A stretch of 64,000 nucleotides of DNA from contig JAPPFD010000030.1 of assembly GCA_028823995.1 (NCBI GenBank), positions 62,001 through 126,000 on the forward strand, read 5' to 3'. A program made the position numbers and the translations under genes. Shown in pieces: positions 8,977-17,924 of this stretch. The stretch comes from a bacterium (GTDB taxonomy: Bacteria > Actinomycetota > Acidimicrobiia > Spongiisociales > ZC4RG35). The notes beneath the pieces were generated by a model. That model was given only the letters and a program-made list of their open reading frames with translations, ran no database searches and had not been told where the DNA came from. How positions within the stretch are numbered: the first letter of the stretch is position 1; every line of letters begins with the position of its first letter.

Positions 8977-9981
8977 ATGGCCGAGATCTTCTATGACAAG
9001 GACGCGGATCCCGAGGTAATCAAGGGCCGCAAGGTAGCCGTTATCGGTTATGGGAGCCAGGGCCACGCCCACGCTCTCAACCTGTCCGAGTCCGGAGTGG
9101 AAGTGGTGGTTGGCCTCCGACCGGATTCGGCCCGGCGCACCCAGGTCCTGGACGACGGGCTGGCGGTGATGGATCCCCCCGACGCCGCCGAGTGGGCCGA
9201 CGTCGTCACGATGCTGGTCCCGGACCAACTCATGGCGGACTTCTACAACGCCCGGATCGCCGACCGGATGGAGCCCGGCAACGCCTTGCTGTTCGCCCAC
9301 GGTTTCAACATCCACTTCGGGGAGATAACGCCCGCCGCCGACCTCGATGTGCTGATGGTCGCGCCCAAGGGCCCCGGTCATCTGGTGCGGCGCACCTACA
9401 CGGAGGGGTCCGGGGTTCCCTGCCTGCTTGCCATCCACCAGGACGCCACCGGGTCCGCATTCGAGTTGGGTATGTCCTATTCCTGGGGAATAGGCGGGGC
9501 CCGGGCCGGCGTGCTGCAGACCACCTTCCGGGAGGAGACCGAGACCGATCTCTTCGGCGAGCAGGTAATCCTGTGCGGCGGCGTCTCCCAGTTGATCAAG
9601 GCCTCCTATGAAACGCTGGTGGAGGCGGGTTACGAGCCCGAGTCCGCCTACTTCGAGACTCTTCACGAGTTGAAGCTGATCGTGGACCTCCTGTACGAGG
9701 GGGGGCTGTCCTGGATGCGCTACTCCGTCTCCGACACCGCCGAGTACGGCGACTACACCCGGGGCGCGCGGATCATCACCGATGAGAGCCGCGCCGAGAT
9801 GAAAAGGGTGCTGGCGGAGATACAGTCCGGCGCCTTTGCCCGCGAGTGGATGGCCCAGGCCCGGGAGGGGGCTCCCTACCTTTTGGAGCAGCGGGCCGCC
9901 AACCGGTCGCATCCCATCGAAGAGGTGGGACGTGAACTTCGTCAAATGATGCCCTTCCTCGACCCCAAGGCGCCCGAGTGA
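8977..9981 (+). CDS. ilvC: ketol-acid reductoisomerase (class I)
   Basis: 334 residues, the class I length. It isomerises and reduces acetolactate to dihydroxy-isovalerate with NAD(P)H and magnesium. The Rossmann motif [17 protein letters not shown] and the loop [10 protein letters not shown] are seen near residues 27-55. [11 protein letters not shown] and the catalytic C-terminal helices ([30 protein letters not shown]) follow. The Arg/Ser in the loop after the second strand suggests NADPH preference, by family knowledge. It is third in the ilvBNC operon, 15 bp after ilvN. Confidence 0.97.
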   Translation: MAEIFYDKDADPEVIKGRKVAVIGYGSQGHAHALNLSESGVEVVVGLRPDSARRTQVLDDGLAVMDPPDAAEWADVVTMLVPDQLMADFYNARIADRMEPGNALLFAHGFNIHFGEITPAADLDVLMVAPKGPGHLVRRTYTEGSGVPCLLAIHQDATGSAFELGMSYSWGIGGARAGVLQTTFREETETDLFGEQVILCGGVSQLIKASYETLVEAGYEPESAYFETLHELKLIVDLLYEGGLSWMRYSVSDTAEYGDYTRGARIITDESRAEMKRVLAEIQSGAFAREWMAQAREGAPYLLEQRAANRSHPIEEVGRELRQMMPFLDPKAPE

Positions 9982-10041
9982 ATCGCGCCGGGGTCCTGAC
10001 AATGGACGGAACGCTGGCCCAGGGTTGTCTGGCGCTGACTC

Positions 10042-10071
10042 GGCCGGGCGGCGGTCTTCGCCGGCCCGGCC
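10042..10071 (+). other. GC-rich stem-loop between ilvC and leuA
   Basis: GGCCGGGCGGCG (10042-10053) pairs with CGCCGGCCCGGCC (10059-10071) with one bulged base and a 5-nt loop. No T-run follows, so it is not a standard intrinsic terminator. It could stabilise the upstream ilvBNC message or weaken read-through into leuA. Confidence 0.5.
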
Positions 10072-10119
10072 TTCACACCCTCTAGGCCTCAGCCCTCAAC
10101 CCAATAACCAGGAGCCTCC

Positions 10120-11634
10120 ATGTCAGACAGATTGATCATTTTCGACACGACCCTGCGAGACGGGGAGCAAGCCCCCGGCATCGCCCTGACTCCGGACGAA
10201 AAACTCGTGATCGCCCACCAGTTGGCCCGGCTGCGGGTGGATGTCCTGGAAGCCGGGTTCGCGGCCTCCTCCTCCGGGGATTTCCGAGCGGTCTCTCAGA
10301 TAGCCGTCGAGGTGAAGGGACCGGTGATCGCCAGCCTGGCCCGCGCCCACCCCGACGACATCGACCAGGCTTGGGACGCCCTCCGGCATGCCGACCGGGC
10401 CCGTATCCACGTGTTCATGTCCACATCCCCTATCCACATGGAGCGGATGCTGCGCATGACCCCCTCGGAGGTGCTGAAGGCCTCGGTCGAAGGGGTCCGG
10501 AGGGCGCGCCGCTACACCGATGACGTGGAATTCTCCCCCCAGGACGCCACCCGCTCCGACCATGAGTTCCTGGTGGATGTGTGCCGGGCGGCGGTAGATG
10601 CCGGCGCCACCACCATCAACATCCCCGACACCGTGGGATACGCCACCCCCGCCGAGTTCGTGGAGTTGATGAAGCGCATCTACGCAGAGGTTCGAGGTGA
10701 CCGGAGTGACGTCACCATCTCGGTCCACTGTCACGACGATCTGGGGCTGGCGGTGGCGAACTCGCTGTCGGCCATCTCCGCAGGAGCGCGCCAGATCGAA
10801 GGGGCGGTGAACGGTATCGGGGAGCGGGCCGGCAACACCTCCATCGAGGAGATCATCATGGCCATCAAGACCCGCCAGGACGTCTTCGGGGTGGAAATAG
10901 GAGCCGACACCACCCAGATCTTCGACACCTCCCGGCTGGTTTCCCGGCTGACCGGCTATCCGGTGCAGTTCAACAAGGCGGTGGTTGGCCGTAACGCATT
11001 CGCCCACGAGTCGGGTATCCACCAGCACGGCGTGCTCCGCGACCGGGAGACCTACGAGATAATGAACGCCGAGTCCATTGGGCAGAGGGGCGCCCAGATC
11101 ATTCTCGGGAAGCACTCCGGACGGGCGGGCTTCGCCGACGCCCTGGCAAACCTGAACCTCTCACTGGAGGAAGACGAGTTCAACCAGGCCTTCGAGAAGT
11201 TCAAGGCCATGGCCGACCGGAAGTTGGAGATCGGAGAACGCGAGCTACGGGCTATTGCCGCCACCGGTTTGTCCCAATCAACGGACGCCGAGGTGAGAAT
11301 CGCCGGCATCAGCGTGTCGGGGGGCCATGACACCACCCCAACCGCCGTGGTCACCCTGGAGAAAGGAGGCGTCGCCTCCGAGTACACGGGACATGGGGAC
11401 GGAATGGTCCACGCTGCTTTTTCCGCTATCAAGCAATGCTTCGGCATCGAAGCCCGGCTGGTCGACTACCGGGTTGTGCCGGTCACATCGGGGGCGGACG
11501 CCATGGCCGAGGTGAACGTGGTGGTCAGGGTCGTCGACAACACCTACTCGGGAAAGGCGGTCTCAACCGACGTGGTGGAGGGCTCGGCCGAGGCGTTCGT
11601 GGACGCTCTGAACCGGGCCGTGGGCGCCAAGTGA
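10120..11634 (+). CDS. leuA: 2-isopropylmalate synthase
   Basis: 504 residues. It condenses 2-ketoisovalerate with acetyl-CoA, the first committed step of leucine synthesis. The catalytic TIM barrel begins IIFDTTLRDGEQAPG. The metal-binding HCHDDLGLAVANS lies near residue 205, and NAFAHESGIHQHGVL near 290. The last ~130 residues form the LeuA regulatory domain (HDTTPTAVVTLEKGG...) that binds leucine in feedback inhibition. It follows ilvC by about 140 bp containing a strong stem-loop, so it may be read through from ilvBNC with reduced level. A citramalate synthase is less likely given its length and motifs. Confidence 0.95.
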   Translation: MSDRLIIFDTTLRDGEQAPGIALTPDEKLVIAHQLARLRVDVLEAGFAASSSGDFRAVSQIAVEVKGPVIASLARAHPDDIDQAWDALRHADRARIHVFMSTSPIHMERMLRMTPSEVLKASVEGVRRARRYTDDVEFSPQDATRSDHEFLVDVCRAAVDAGATTINIPDTVGYATPAEFVELMKRIYAEVRGDRSDVTISVHCHDDLGLAVANSLSAISAGARQIEGAVNGIGERAGNTSIEEIIMAIKTRQDVFGVEIGADTTQIFDTSRLVSRLTGYPVQFNKAVVGRNAFAHESGIHQHGVLRDRETYEIMNAESIGQRGAQIILGKHSGRAGFADALANLNLSLEEDEFNQAFEKFKAMADRKLEIGERELRAIAATGLSQSTDAEVRIAGISVSGGHDTTPTAVVTLEKGGVASEYTGHGDGMVHAAFSAIKQCFGIEARLVDYRVVPVTSGADAMAEVNVVVRVVDNTYSGKAVSTDVVEGSAEAFVDALNRAVGAK

Positions 11635-11740
11635 CAACGTAGCCGGGCCCACCCCGCTTCGATGCGCCGAAAATTGTATAGATGACTCCTTAGCCTTTCG
11701 CCCAACAGCGAGAGGGAAATACCTGCTACCTTGTATTCCC

Positions 11741-12010
11741 ATGGGTCGCGGAGACTCCCGCATAGCAAGAATCCTCCGGGAAGCCCGCACCGGCCAAGGA
11801 CTCAGTCAGCGGGAACTGGGCGAGAGATCGGGGCTTACGCAGGCACAGATTTCACTGATCGAGAACAGTGAGGTTGACTTGCGGCTTTCCAGCCTGATTG
11901 CTCTGGTCGACGTGCTGGGAATCGACTTGATCCTCACCCCCCGGCCTCCTGCCCCGGCCCCTGCATCCACGCAGGAGGAGAAGCCTGAGACCCGGAGCAA
12001 GGCTCCGTAG
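11741..12010 (+). CDS. small XRE/HipB-type HTH protein
   Basis: 89 residues. A helix-turn-helix of the XRE family covers residues 5-65 (LREARTGQGLSQRELGERSGLTQAQISLIENSE), followed by a short Pro/Ala/Glu tail. It resembles HipB antitoxins, but no toxin partner is adjacent: the next genes are leuA and leuB. No Shine-Dalgarno sequence is visible, and a TACCTT at 11727-11732 could be a -10 box giving a leaderless mRNA. It may be an orphan regulator of the flanking leucine genes or an unrelated insertion; the sequence does not decide. Confidence 0.82.
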   Translation: MGRGDSRIARILREARTGQGLSQRELGERSGLTQAQISLIENSEVDLRLSSLIALVDVLGIDLILTPRPPAPAPASTQEEKPETRSKAP

Positions 12011-12082
12011 GACACACCGCTGCTCCGGTCCTCGGGGGAGCCGTCGCACTTTGCGAGTTCCCGTAATCCGGAACCGGTCGAT

Positions 12083-12088
12083 TAATAT
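12083..12088 (+). promoter_or_regulatory. -10 box of leuB
   Basis: TAATAT lies 8 bp before the GTG of leuB, in a locally AT-rich patch. Transcription starting about 7 bp downstream would give a leaderless leuB mRNA. No clear -35 hexamer is visible. Confidence 0.4.
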
Positions 12089-12096
12089 ATCTGGCT

Positions 12097-13155
12097 GTGA
12101 ACGCCTACCGATTGGCAGTGATCCCCGGCGACGGGATCGGTCCGGAAGTTACCGCCTGTGCATTGGATGCAGTGGAGGCGGCTGCTCGGGAGTTCGGGTT
12201 CAGGGTGGACCTCACCGACTATGACCTGGGAAGCAAGCGTTACCTCTCCACGGGAGAGGTCCTGCCCGACACGGTGGTGACCGAACTGGCCGAGCATGAC
12301 GCCATCCTTCACGGGGCGGTGGGCACCCCGGAGGTCCCTCCGGGTGTTCTGGAACGAGGCCTCTTGCTGCGGCTCCGGTTCGAGTTCGATATGTATGTGA
12401 ATTTCCGCCCCATCAAGCTCTACCCGGGTGTCTCCAGCGCCATCGCCGGACTCACGCCTGAGCGGTGCGACATGGAGATGATAAGAGAGAACACCGAGGG
12501 CTTGTACTCGGGCAGCGGAGGGTTTCTCCACAAGGGAACCCCAGAGGAGATTGCCAACCAGCACTCGGTCAACACGCGGGCGGGAACCGAGCGAATCGTA
12601 CGGTACGCCTTCGAGCGGGCGATGAGGAGAGACCGTCGGTTGACCCTTTGCCACAAGACCAACGTGCTCACCATCGCGGGCGACCTCTGGCAGCGGACCA
12701 CCGACGAGGTAGCGGCAGAGTATCCGCAAGTCGAGGTCGACTACGTGCATGTGGACGCGGCCTGCATTCACCTGATCGACAGTCCCGAGCGCTTCGACGT
12801 GATAGTGACCGACAATATGTTCGGCGACATCCTCACCGACCTGGGAGGAGCGATAGCAGGGGGAATCGGCTTGGCGGCCAGCGGCAACCTCAATCCGACC
12901 GGCGAGTTTCCCTCCCTCTTCGAGCCGGTGCACGGGACCGCCCCAGACATCGTGGGCACCGGCTGGGCAAATCCGGTAGCGGCGGTTTTCTCCGCCGCCT
13001 TGTGCCTGGAGCACCTGGGAGAAGGGGAGGCGGCGGCCATGATGGAAAAGGCCGCTGCCGATGTTCTCCTCGGGTTGGGCGCCATGGCAGGACCCCGCAT
13101 GGGCGCCTCCACCTCCGAGATAGGAGACCGGATAGCCGAGGCGATCGGAGCCTAG
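12097..13155 (+). CDS. leuB: 3-isopropylmalate dehydrogenase
   Basis: 352 residues. It oxidises and decarboxylates 3-isopropylmalate in leucine synthesis. The N-terminal [10 protein letters not shown] motif is present. [22 protein letters not shown] matches the substrate-recognition region of the actinobacterial form of the enzyme. The metal site [28 protein letters not shown] is complete, as is the NAD-binding [19 protein letters not shown]. The GTG start at 12097 is 8 bp after a -10-like TAATAT. leuC and leuD are not in the window. The stop shares a CTAG with the stop of the convergent folate gene. Confidence 0.94.
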   Translation: MNAYRLAVIPGDGIGPEVTACALDAVEAAAREFGFRVDLTDYDLGSKRYLSTGEVLPDTVVTELAEHDAILHGAVGTPEVPPGVLERGLLLRLRFEFDMYVNFRPIKLYPGVSSAIAGLTPERCDMEMIRENTEGLYSGSGGFLHKGTPEEIANQHSVNTRAGTERIVRYAFERAMRRDRRLTLCHKTNVLTIAGDLWQRTTDEVAAEYPQVEVDYVHVDAACIHLIDSPERFDVIVTDNMFGDILTDLGGAIAGGIGLAASGNLNPTGEFPSLFEPVHGTAPDIVGTGWANPVAAVFSAALCLEHLGEGEAAAMMEKAAADVLLGLGAMAGPRMGASTSEIGDRIAEAIGA

Positions 13156-13706
13156 GCGATCTCTCTGACCCCGTTCTCGGTCACGAGATGGGTCATGGCC
13201 ACGTCGTGCGGATCGACGGGCACGGTCTCGGCCATCAACCGGTCCAGCGTGACTCCCACCCGCGGAGCATCGGCAGGGAGTCCGGCCAGAAGCCGGTCGT
13301 AATAGCCCTTACCACGCCCGAGCCGCCGTCCCAGGGGATCGAACGCCAGCCCTGGCACCAGGGCCACCTCGATCCGGGCAGGCGCCACTTCGGGTACCGA
13401 AGCCACAGGTTGGTGGAACCCGAAGCGATGGAGCTCCAGCGGTGAGTGATAGGGATGGACCGTGAGCGGACCGGCCGGAGGGGTCCGGGTCGTGAGCCAC
13501 TCGATCATCGGCAACCGGGCCACCACCGGTCCGAGGTCCAGTTCACCGGGGATCGCCATCCACACCAGGGTGGGTCCGGGCCTCCTCGGCGCCAGCCACC
13601 CCAAGACCTGCCGGCAGACCCTTGCGGACTCAGCGGCGGTGGGAGGAGGCTTTCCGCGGGCCTCAGCCCTGAGCCTGGCCTTGAGCTCCGACGTGCTCCT
13701 GTTCAC
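13152..13706 (-). CDS. 5-formyltetrahydrofolate cyclo-ligase
   Basis: 184 residues from the GTG at 13706. It converts 5-formyl-THF to 5,10-methenyl-THF using ATP. The family signature is the late [16 protein letters not shown], which holds the phosphate and metal. [11 protein letters not shown] precedes it and an N-terminal basic helix is present. The longer open frame to 13790 is rejected because it would run past the start of the divergent plsC gene at 13753 and adds no family-like sequence. It converges on leuB with a four-base shared stop. Confidence 0.9.
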   Translation of the reverse strand: MNRSTSELKARLRAEARGKPPPTAAESARVCRQVLGWLAPRRPGPTLVWMAIPGELDLGPVVARLPMIEWLTTRTPPAGPLTVHPYHSPLELHRFGFHQPVASVPEVAPARIEVALVPGLAFDPLGRRLGRGKGYYDRLLAGLPADAPRVGVTLDRLMAETVPVDPHDVAMTHLVTENGVREIA

Positions 13707-13752
13707 ACCGAGCAAGCTACCAGCCTCCTGCGAGGGTTTAGCCTTAAGTTCT

Positions 13753-14478
13753 GTGAAAAAGACCTTCCTGTTCCTTCGCAGCGGGATCACCTATCTGGTC
13801 GCCGGGCTTTCCACGGTGGGCGTTGCTTCGGCGATCGTGATCGGGTCGGTGTTCGGTTTCCTGGAGTCCTACGCCGAATGGATACTGAAGCGTTTCGGTC
13901 GAGTCTGGGTGGTTGCCTCCGGCATGCGGATGGAGGTGAACGGCTTGGAGAACATCGAGGAGGGGACGCCCTACATAGTTGTGGCCAACCATCGCTCCAA
14001 CATCGACATAATGGTCCTGACCGCCGCCCTGCCGATTCCCATCAGGTTCCTGTCCAAAATCGAAGTGTTCAAATTCCCGCTGCTGGGAAGCGCCATGCGA
14101 GGCGTGGGGATGATCCCGTTGGACCGCGAGATGGGGCGCCGAGAGCTGGCTTTCATAATCCGCAGCACCCGGTCGCTGGTGGCGGAAGGGAAGTCCCTGG
14201 TGGTCTTCCCGGAGGGGACCCGCAGCATCACAGGAGAGATGCTTCCCTTCAAGACCGGCGCCATCCACGTCGCTGCCCGAACGGGCTGTCCGATTCTGCC
14301 GGTGGCCGTTCAGGGCACCGGCGCTATATGGCCTCCCGAGTCGGCATTGATCACCGGAGGGCCGGTAAGCGTGGAAGTCATGCCCCCTATCACCCTCACC
14401 AAGCAGGCCTCCCGTCAGAGCAAAGCCACCATCGCCGAGATCCGGCGCATTCTCATGGAGGCGCTGGCCCGGGTCTGA
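13753..14478 (+). CDS. 1-acyl-sn-glycerol-3-phosphate acyltransferase (PlsC-like)
   Basis: 241 residues from the GTG at 13753. An N-terminal hydrophobic helix is followed by the acyltransferase motifs NHRSNID (NH-x4-D) near residue 77, PLDRE and VVFPEGTRS near 150-158, then PVAVQGT. The enzyme acylates lysophosphatidate in membrane lipid synthesis. Start choice: the GTG is the last start codon before the hydrophobic helix; there is no clear Shine-Dalgarno sequence. It is divergent from the folate cyclo-ligase with a 46-bp shared promoter region. Another PlsC-type acyltransferase role is possible. Confidence 0.9.
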   Translation: MKKTFLFLRSGITYLVAGLSTVGVASAIVIGSVFGFLESYAEWILKRFGRVWVVASGMRMEVNGLENIEEGTPYIVVANHRSNIDIMVLTAALPIPIRFLSKIEVFKFPLLGSAMRGVGMIPLDREMGRRELAFIIRSTRSLVAEGKSLVVFPEGTRSITGEMLPFKTGAIHVAARTGCPILPVAVQGTGAIWPPESALITGGPVSVEVMPPITLTKQASRQSKATIAEIRRILMEALARV

Positions 14479-14509
14479 ACATTGGCGAGGTGATCCTCGA
14501 CCTGCCGGT

Positions 14510-15361
14510 TCAGCCGGCCGCCTTTCTCATGTTGGGAACAGCCAGGCGAATGCCGCCCACTCCCAGGTCCCGGCGACGCACAGCCAGCAAGCCAATCACC
14601 AGGAACACCACCGCCAGGCCTCCCAGGACAAGGGCGTGCTCGGCGTCCAAGCCATGACGAAGCGGGTTGGAGGCGTCGTAGTAGTAGAAGGGTGAGATGG
14701 GTTGCATGGCATCCAGCAACTCCACAAACCCGCCCAGGGAGTTGAGCAGATAGGTGCCGGCCGCCACAAAGGTGACGACTCCGACCGTCAGACCCCTGAG
14801 ACCTGTACCGGTGCCGACGGCCAGCGCCAGCGATCCGAAGAACACCCCCAGCAACACCGCCATCAGGACTGCGGCCGCGTTGTTCCCTACAGGGATCTCG
14901 ACGCCGAATAGAACGCTGTCCACAGCCAATGAGGCGAACACGACCAGACCCAGCACCAGCTCGGCCAGCACCAAGGCCAGCCACTTCTGCCAGACCAGGC
15001 CGAATCTCGTGAGTGAAGTAGCCATCACCAGGTCGATGGTGCCGTCCTCCTCCTCCCCGGCCACCGCTCGAGCCCCCTGGACGACTCCGTAAATTGCAAA
15101 CACCAGGGGGACGACCCACCCGAAGGCCTCCGCCTGCATGAACCCGATGGGGTCGAACAGGTTCTCTTCGCTCCCAACCCCTATGATCGCCAGAAGCTCG
15201 TCCGGGTAGGTCTCAAGCAGCGCTTCGAACTGCCCCTGGTTGTCCCTCACGATGGGATAGAAGGCGCCGATGCCCAGCAAATACCCGAATATCCCCACCA
15301 CCCACCAGAAAAGCGAGCGGCGGCGGTCCCGCAGAGTCTTCAGCGCCACGTTGTTCAGCAT
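14510..15361 (-). CDS. ABC-2 type exporter, membrane subunit
   Basis: 283 residues with about six membrane helices. It has the layout of ABC-2 permeases: one N-terminal helix (WWVVGIFGYLLGIGAF), an extracytoplasmic loop, then a helix block with EEEDGTIDLVMATSLTRF, typical of the coupling region. It begins 3 bp after the ATPase gene, so the pair forms a two-gene exporter. The substrate cannot be read; relatives export polyketides, antibiotics or lipids. There is no signal for self-resistance or biosynthetic genes nearby. Confidence 0.88.
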   Translation of the reverse strand: MLNNVALKTLRDRRRSLFWWVVGIFGYLLGIGAFYPIVRDNQGQFEALLETYPDELLAIIGVGSEENLFDPIGFMQAEAFGWVVPLVFAIYGVVQGARAVAGEEEDGTIDLVMATSLTRFGLVWQKWLALVLAELVLGLVVFASLAVDSVLFGVEIPVGNNAAAVLMAVLLGVFFGSLALAVGTGTGLRGLTVGVVTFVAAGTYLLNSLGGFVELLDAMQPISPFYYYDASNPLRHGLDAEHALVLGGLAVVFLVIGLLAVRRRDLGVGGIRLAVPNMRKAAG

Positions 15362-15364
15362 TCC

Positions 15365-16279
15365 TCAGTCCTCCTCTCCTCTGTAGTAGTCCAGGAACAG
15401 GGCCTCCAAGTCGGCGCCGTGACTGACCAGATCGCGGACCCGGTGTTTGGCGACCGCCTTTAGCAACTCATCGATGGCGCCGACCACCTGGCAGTGCAAG
15501 ACATTCCCATGCACGTCGGCCATGCGGACGCCGTCCAGATGCTCGAACTCGGCGAGGTGTGGAGCGTCTTCAAAGACGACCTCAAAAGTGCGTACCGCCT
15601 TCTGGCGAAGGGCCTCCAGTTCTTCCACTTCCACCAAACGGCCTTCCCGGATGATCCCGACCCGGTCGGCGACCCTCTCCACCTCCGACAGGACATGGGA
15701 TGAGAAAAAGACGGTCACTCCTTCGGCCTTGAGTTCATCCAGGAGCCGGTACACCTCCTGCTGCACCAACGGATCAAGCCCGGACGTCGGCTCATCGAGC
15801 ACCACGAGTTCCGGTTCATGCATGAGCGCCTGCACCAGGCCGAGTTTCTGGCGGTTTCCCTTGGAGAGATCACCGATCCGCCGGGACAGATCGAGGTCGA
15901 TCCTCTCCGAGAGTTTCTCCGCGATGGCATCTCCTCCCCTCCCGCGCAGATTCCCGATGTAGGTGAGGAAGTCACGGGCAGACATCCGGGAATAGAACTC
16001 CACCTCCCCCGGCAGGTACCCGACCCGCCGCCTTATGGCGGGATCGCGAGGCGAGCCTCCCAGCACCTCCACCGTTCCCTGTTGCGGTCGGATCAGGTCC
16101 ACCAGCATGCGGATGGTGGTGGTCTTGCCCGCTCCGTTGGGGCCCAGATATCCGAAGACCTCCCCGGGCCGGACCTCAAGATCGAGGTCCAAGACTCCCC
16201 GGGCCTTTCCGTAGCTCTTGGTCACCCCCGCCAATCGGACGGGCACCGTCAGTTTTTCACCTCCAACTTGTGCTGACAT
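15365..16279 (-). CDS. ABC transporter ATP-binding protein (exporter)
   Basis: 304 residues. Walker A GPNGAGKTT near residue 50, a Q-loop equivalent (YLPGEVEFYSRM), the signature LSKGNRQKLGLVQAL and Walker B LVVLDEPTSGLD, followed by the H-loop SSHVLSEVERVADRV. The C-terminal extension (about 230-304) is usual for CcmA/DrrA-type exporter ATPases. The ABC signature reads LSKGN rather than LSGGQ, a common variant in this family. It is the partner of the permease 3 bp downstream. Confidence 0.94.
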   Translation of the reverse strand: MSAQVGGEKLTVPVRLAGVTKSYGKARGVLDLDLEVRPGEVFGYLGPNGAGKTTTIRMLVDLIRPQQGTVEVLGGSPRDPAIRRRVGYLPGEVEFYSRMSARDFLTYIGNLRGRGGDAIAEKLSERIDLDLSRRIGDLSKGNRQKLGLVQALMHEPELVVLDEPTSGLDPLVQQEVYRLLDELKAEGVTVFFSSHVLSEVERVADRVGIIREGRLVEVEELEALRQKAVRTFEVVFEDAPHLAEFEHLDGVRMADVHGNVLHCQVVGAIDELLKAVAKHRVRDLVSHGADLEALFLDYYRGEED

Positions 16280-16313
16280 TTAGATTCTATTTGTCCCGGC
16301 TTCGTTACTTCCT

Positions 16314-17222
16314 TCAGGGACCGCTTCTCAGTTCCTCCAGTTCCTCAAGCGTCTTGGGCCAGTCCTGTTTGAGCAAACGCGACAGGGACCGGTCAGCCAG
16401 GAGCTTTCCCCCTGTCTGGCAGGCCGCGCAATAGTTGGTCTCGTTGCTGGAATACACGATCCTTTGCACGGGCGCGCAGCAGCGGGGACAGGGCGCTCCG
16501 TACTTGCCGTGGACCGCCATCTCCGGCCGGAAGGCCGTGACCCTGGTGGGCCATCGGTCCCCGGTCTCGGCGGCCAACCGCTCGATCCAGGAGGTGAGAA
16601 CCCCGATGACGGCCCGGTGCAGGCGGCTCGATTCCTCATCGGTGAGCCGGGAAGTCATCTTCACTGGAGATAGCCGGGCCTCCCACAGTATCTCGTCCGA
16701 ATAGGCGTGGCCGATGCCCGACAGAATGGCGGGGCTGGTCAGGGCCCGCTTCAACGTGTGGTTTCTCCGGCGAATCGCCTCGGAGAACTGCTCAGAGGAG
16801 ATCTCGAGCGGTTCCAAGCCACCCCGGTCCTGGGCCGCCAGGTCCTCTTCTCCAGACACGACCCATATCCCGGCGCGCCGTTTCGTCCCCTGCTCGGTGA
16901 GCACCAGGGTCGACCCGGGAAAGTCCCAGGCCGCCAGGCCCACTTTGGCAGGTGGATTGACACCCGGCCGGTCATGCCAGCGAAACCGCCCGGCCACCAT
17001 CAGATGGATCACCAGGAACAACTGGTCCCCGTCGAGTTCCCACACAATGCGCTTTCCGATCCGTCGCAGTCCCACCACGGTCCTGCCTACCACCTCGGTG
17101 TGAGGAGGCTGGTAGGTGCGCAGCACCGACATGGACCGGACGTGGAATCCCTCCACCCTATGTCCCACGATGCGCCGATCCAAGGCCTTCAGGTAAAGGG
17201 CGACGTCAGGAAGTTCGGGCAT
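16314..17222 (-). CDS. Fpg/Nei-family DNA glycosylase
   Basis: 302 residues starting MPELPDV; the catalytic Pro2 and Glu3 of this family are kept. The helix-two-turn-helix region (AILSGIGHAYSDEILWEARLSP) holds the conserved Asn/Tyr-type zone. A four-Cys zinc finger (CPRC...CAAC, about residues 243-265) is complete. These enzymes excise oxidised purines or pyrimidines and nick the strand. The MPELPDV variant and divergent zinc finger separate it from MutM proper, so I do not assign mutM or nei. It is divergent from the thioredoxin-like gene. Confidence 0.9.
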   Translation of the reverse strand: MPELPDVALYLKALDRRIVGHRVEGFHVRSMSVLRTYQPPHTEVVGRTVVGLRRIGKRIVWELDGDQLFLVIHLMVAGRFRWHDRPGVNPPAKVGLAAWDFPGSTLVLTEQGTKRRAGIWVVSGEEDLAAQDRGGLEPLEISSEQFSEAIRRRNHTLKRALTSPAILSGIGHAYSDEILWEARLSPVKMTSRLTDEESSRLHRAVIGVLTSWIERLAAETGDRWPTRVTAFRPEMAVHGKYGAPCPRCCAPVQRIVYSSNETNYCAACQTGGKLLADRSLSRLLKQDWPKTLEELEELRSGP

Positions 17223-17291
17223 GTTCAGGGACGCTAGCGGGATGGCTACAATTGGAGCTTCCTGAGGATTTGATAAGAGAGGAGGAGCATC

Positions 17292-17870
17292 GTGGTCAAC
17301 ACTCTGTCAACCATGCTTCCATTGGGGACTCCCGCGCCGGGTTTCTCACTAACCGACACGGTGAGCGGGGAGACCGTTTCACTCGATGACTGCGACGGGA
17401 AGGTGCTGGTGGTCATGTTCATCTGCAACCACTGTCCCTTCGTGGTCCACATCATGGACGGCCTGGTGAGCTTCGGGTCCGACTACCAGGACACCAACGT
17501 CTCCGTGGTGGCCATCAGCTCCAACGATGTCGAGAACTATCCCGGCGACGCTCCCGACAAGCTGGCCACCATGGCCCGCGAAAAAGGTTATGCCTTCCCC
17601 TATCTCTTCGACGAGACCCAGGAAGTGGCGAAGTCGTACACCGCCGCCTGCACGCCCGACTTCTATGTGTTCGGACCGGACCGGACACTGGTCTACCGGG
17701 GTCAATTCGACGACTCACGGCCCTCGAACTCCATTCCGGTGACCGGAGATGACCTGCGGGCCGCCGTGGAGGCCGTGCGGGCCGACCAGGAGGTGGCGGA
17801 GGACCAGAAGCCGTCCATAGGGTGCAATATCAAGTGGATCCCAGGCCAGGAGCCTGACTACTTCGGCTGA
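17292..17870 (+). CDS. thioredoxin-like / AhpC-TSA family protein
   Basis: 192 residues. The redox motif is FICNHCPFV with Cys45 and Cys48 (CxxC), at the place where peroxiredoxin-like thioredoxins have theirs. The remaining fold pieces are VVAISSNDVENYPGD, PYLFDETQEVAKSY and the cis-Pro CTPDFYVFGPD. No signal peptide is seen, so it is likely cytosolic. The GTG start at 17292 has a strong AGGAGGAG about 6 bp upstream. The family (often named thioredoxin family or redoxin domain protein) is widespread, but its substrate is unknown. Confidence 0.88.
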   Translation: MVNTLSTMLPLGTPAPGFSLTDTVSGETVSLDDCDGKVLVVMFICNHCPFVVHIMDGLVSFGSDYQDTNVSVVAISSNDVENYPGDAPDKLATMAREKGYAFPYLFDETQEVAKSYTAACTPDFYVFGPDRTLVYRGQFDDSRPSNSIPVTGDDLRAAVEAVRADQEVAEDQKPSIGCNIKWIPGQEPDYFG

Positions 17871-17924
17871 CCGCCTGCGCTAAACCCTCTCTCAGAGTCG
17901 CTTTCGCGGGGTAGCCTCGGGCTT

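Noticed and set aside
8224-10002. 592-codon open frame on the minus strand opposite ilvB-ilvN-ilvC
   Set aside because: Mirror frame of high-GC coding DNA; the plus-strand proteins are complete and conserved, and the mirror translation has no recognisable domain.
10002-10085. Leucine-type leader peptide for leuA
   Set aside because: Six Leu codons are scattered rather than clustered, no promoter precedes it and no terminator with T-run follows, unlike the ilvB and DAHP synthase leaders.
11741-12010. Toxin-antitoxin module at the XRE gene
   Set aside because: No toxin-like gene on either side; neighbours are leuA and leuB.
14510-16279. ABC exporter as part of a natural-product gene cluster
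   Set aside because: No biosynthetic enzymes nearby; neighbours are lipid, folate and repair genes.
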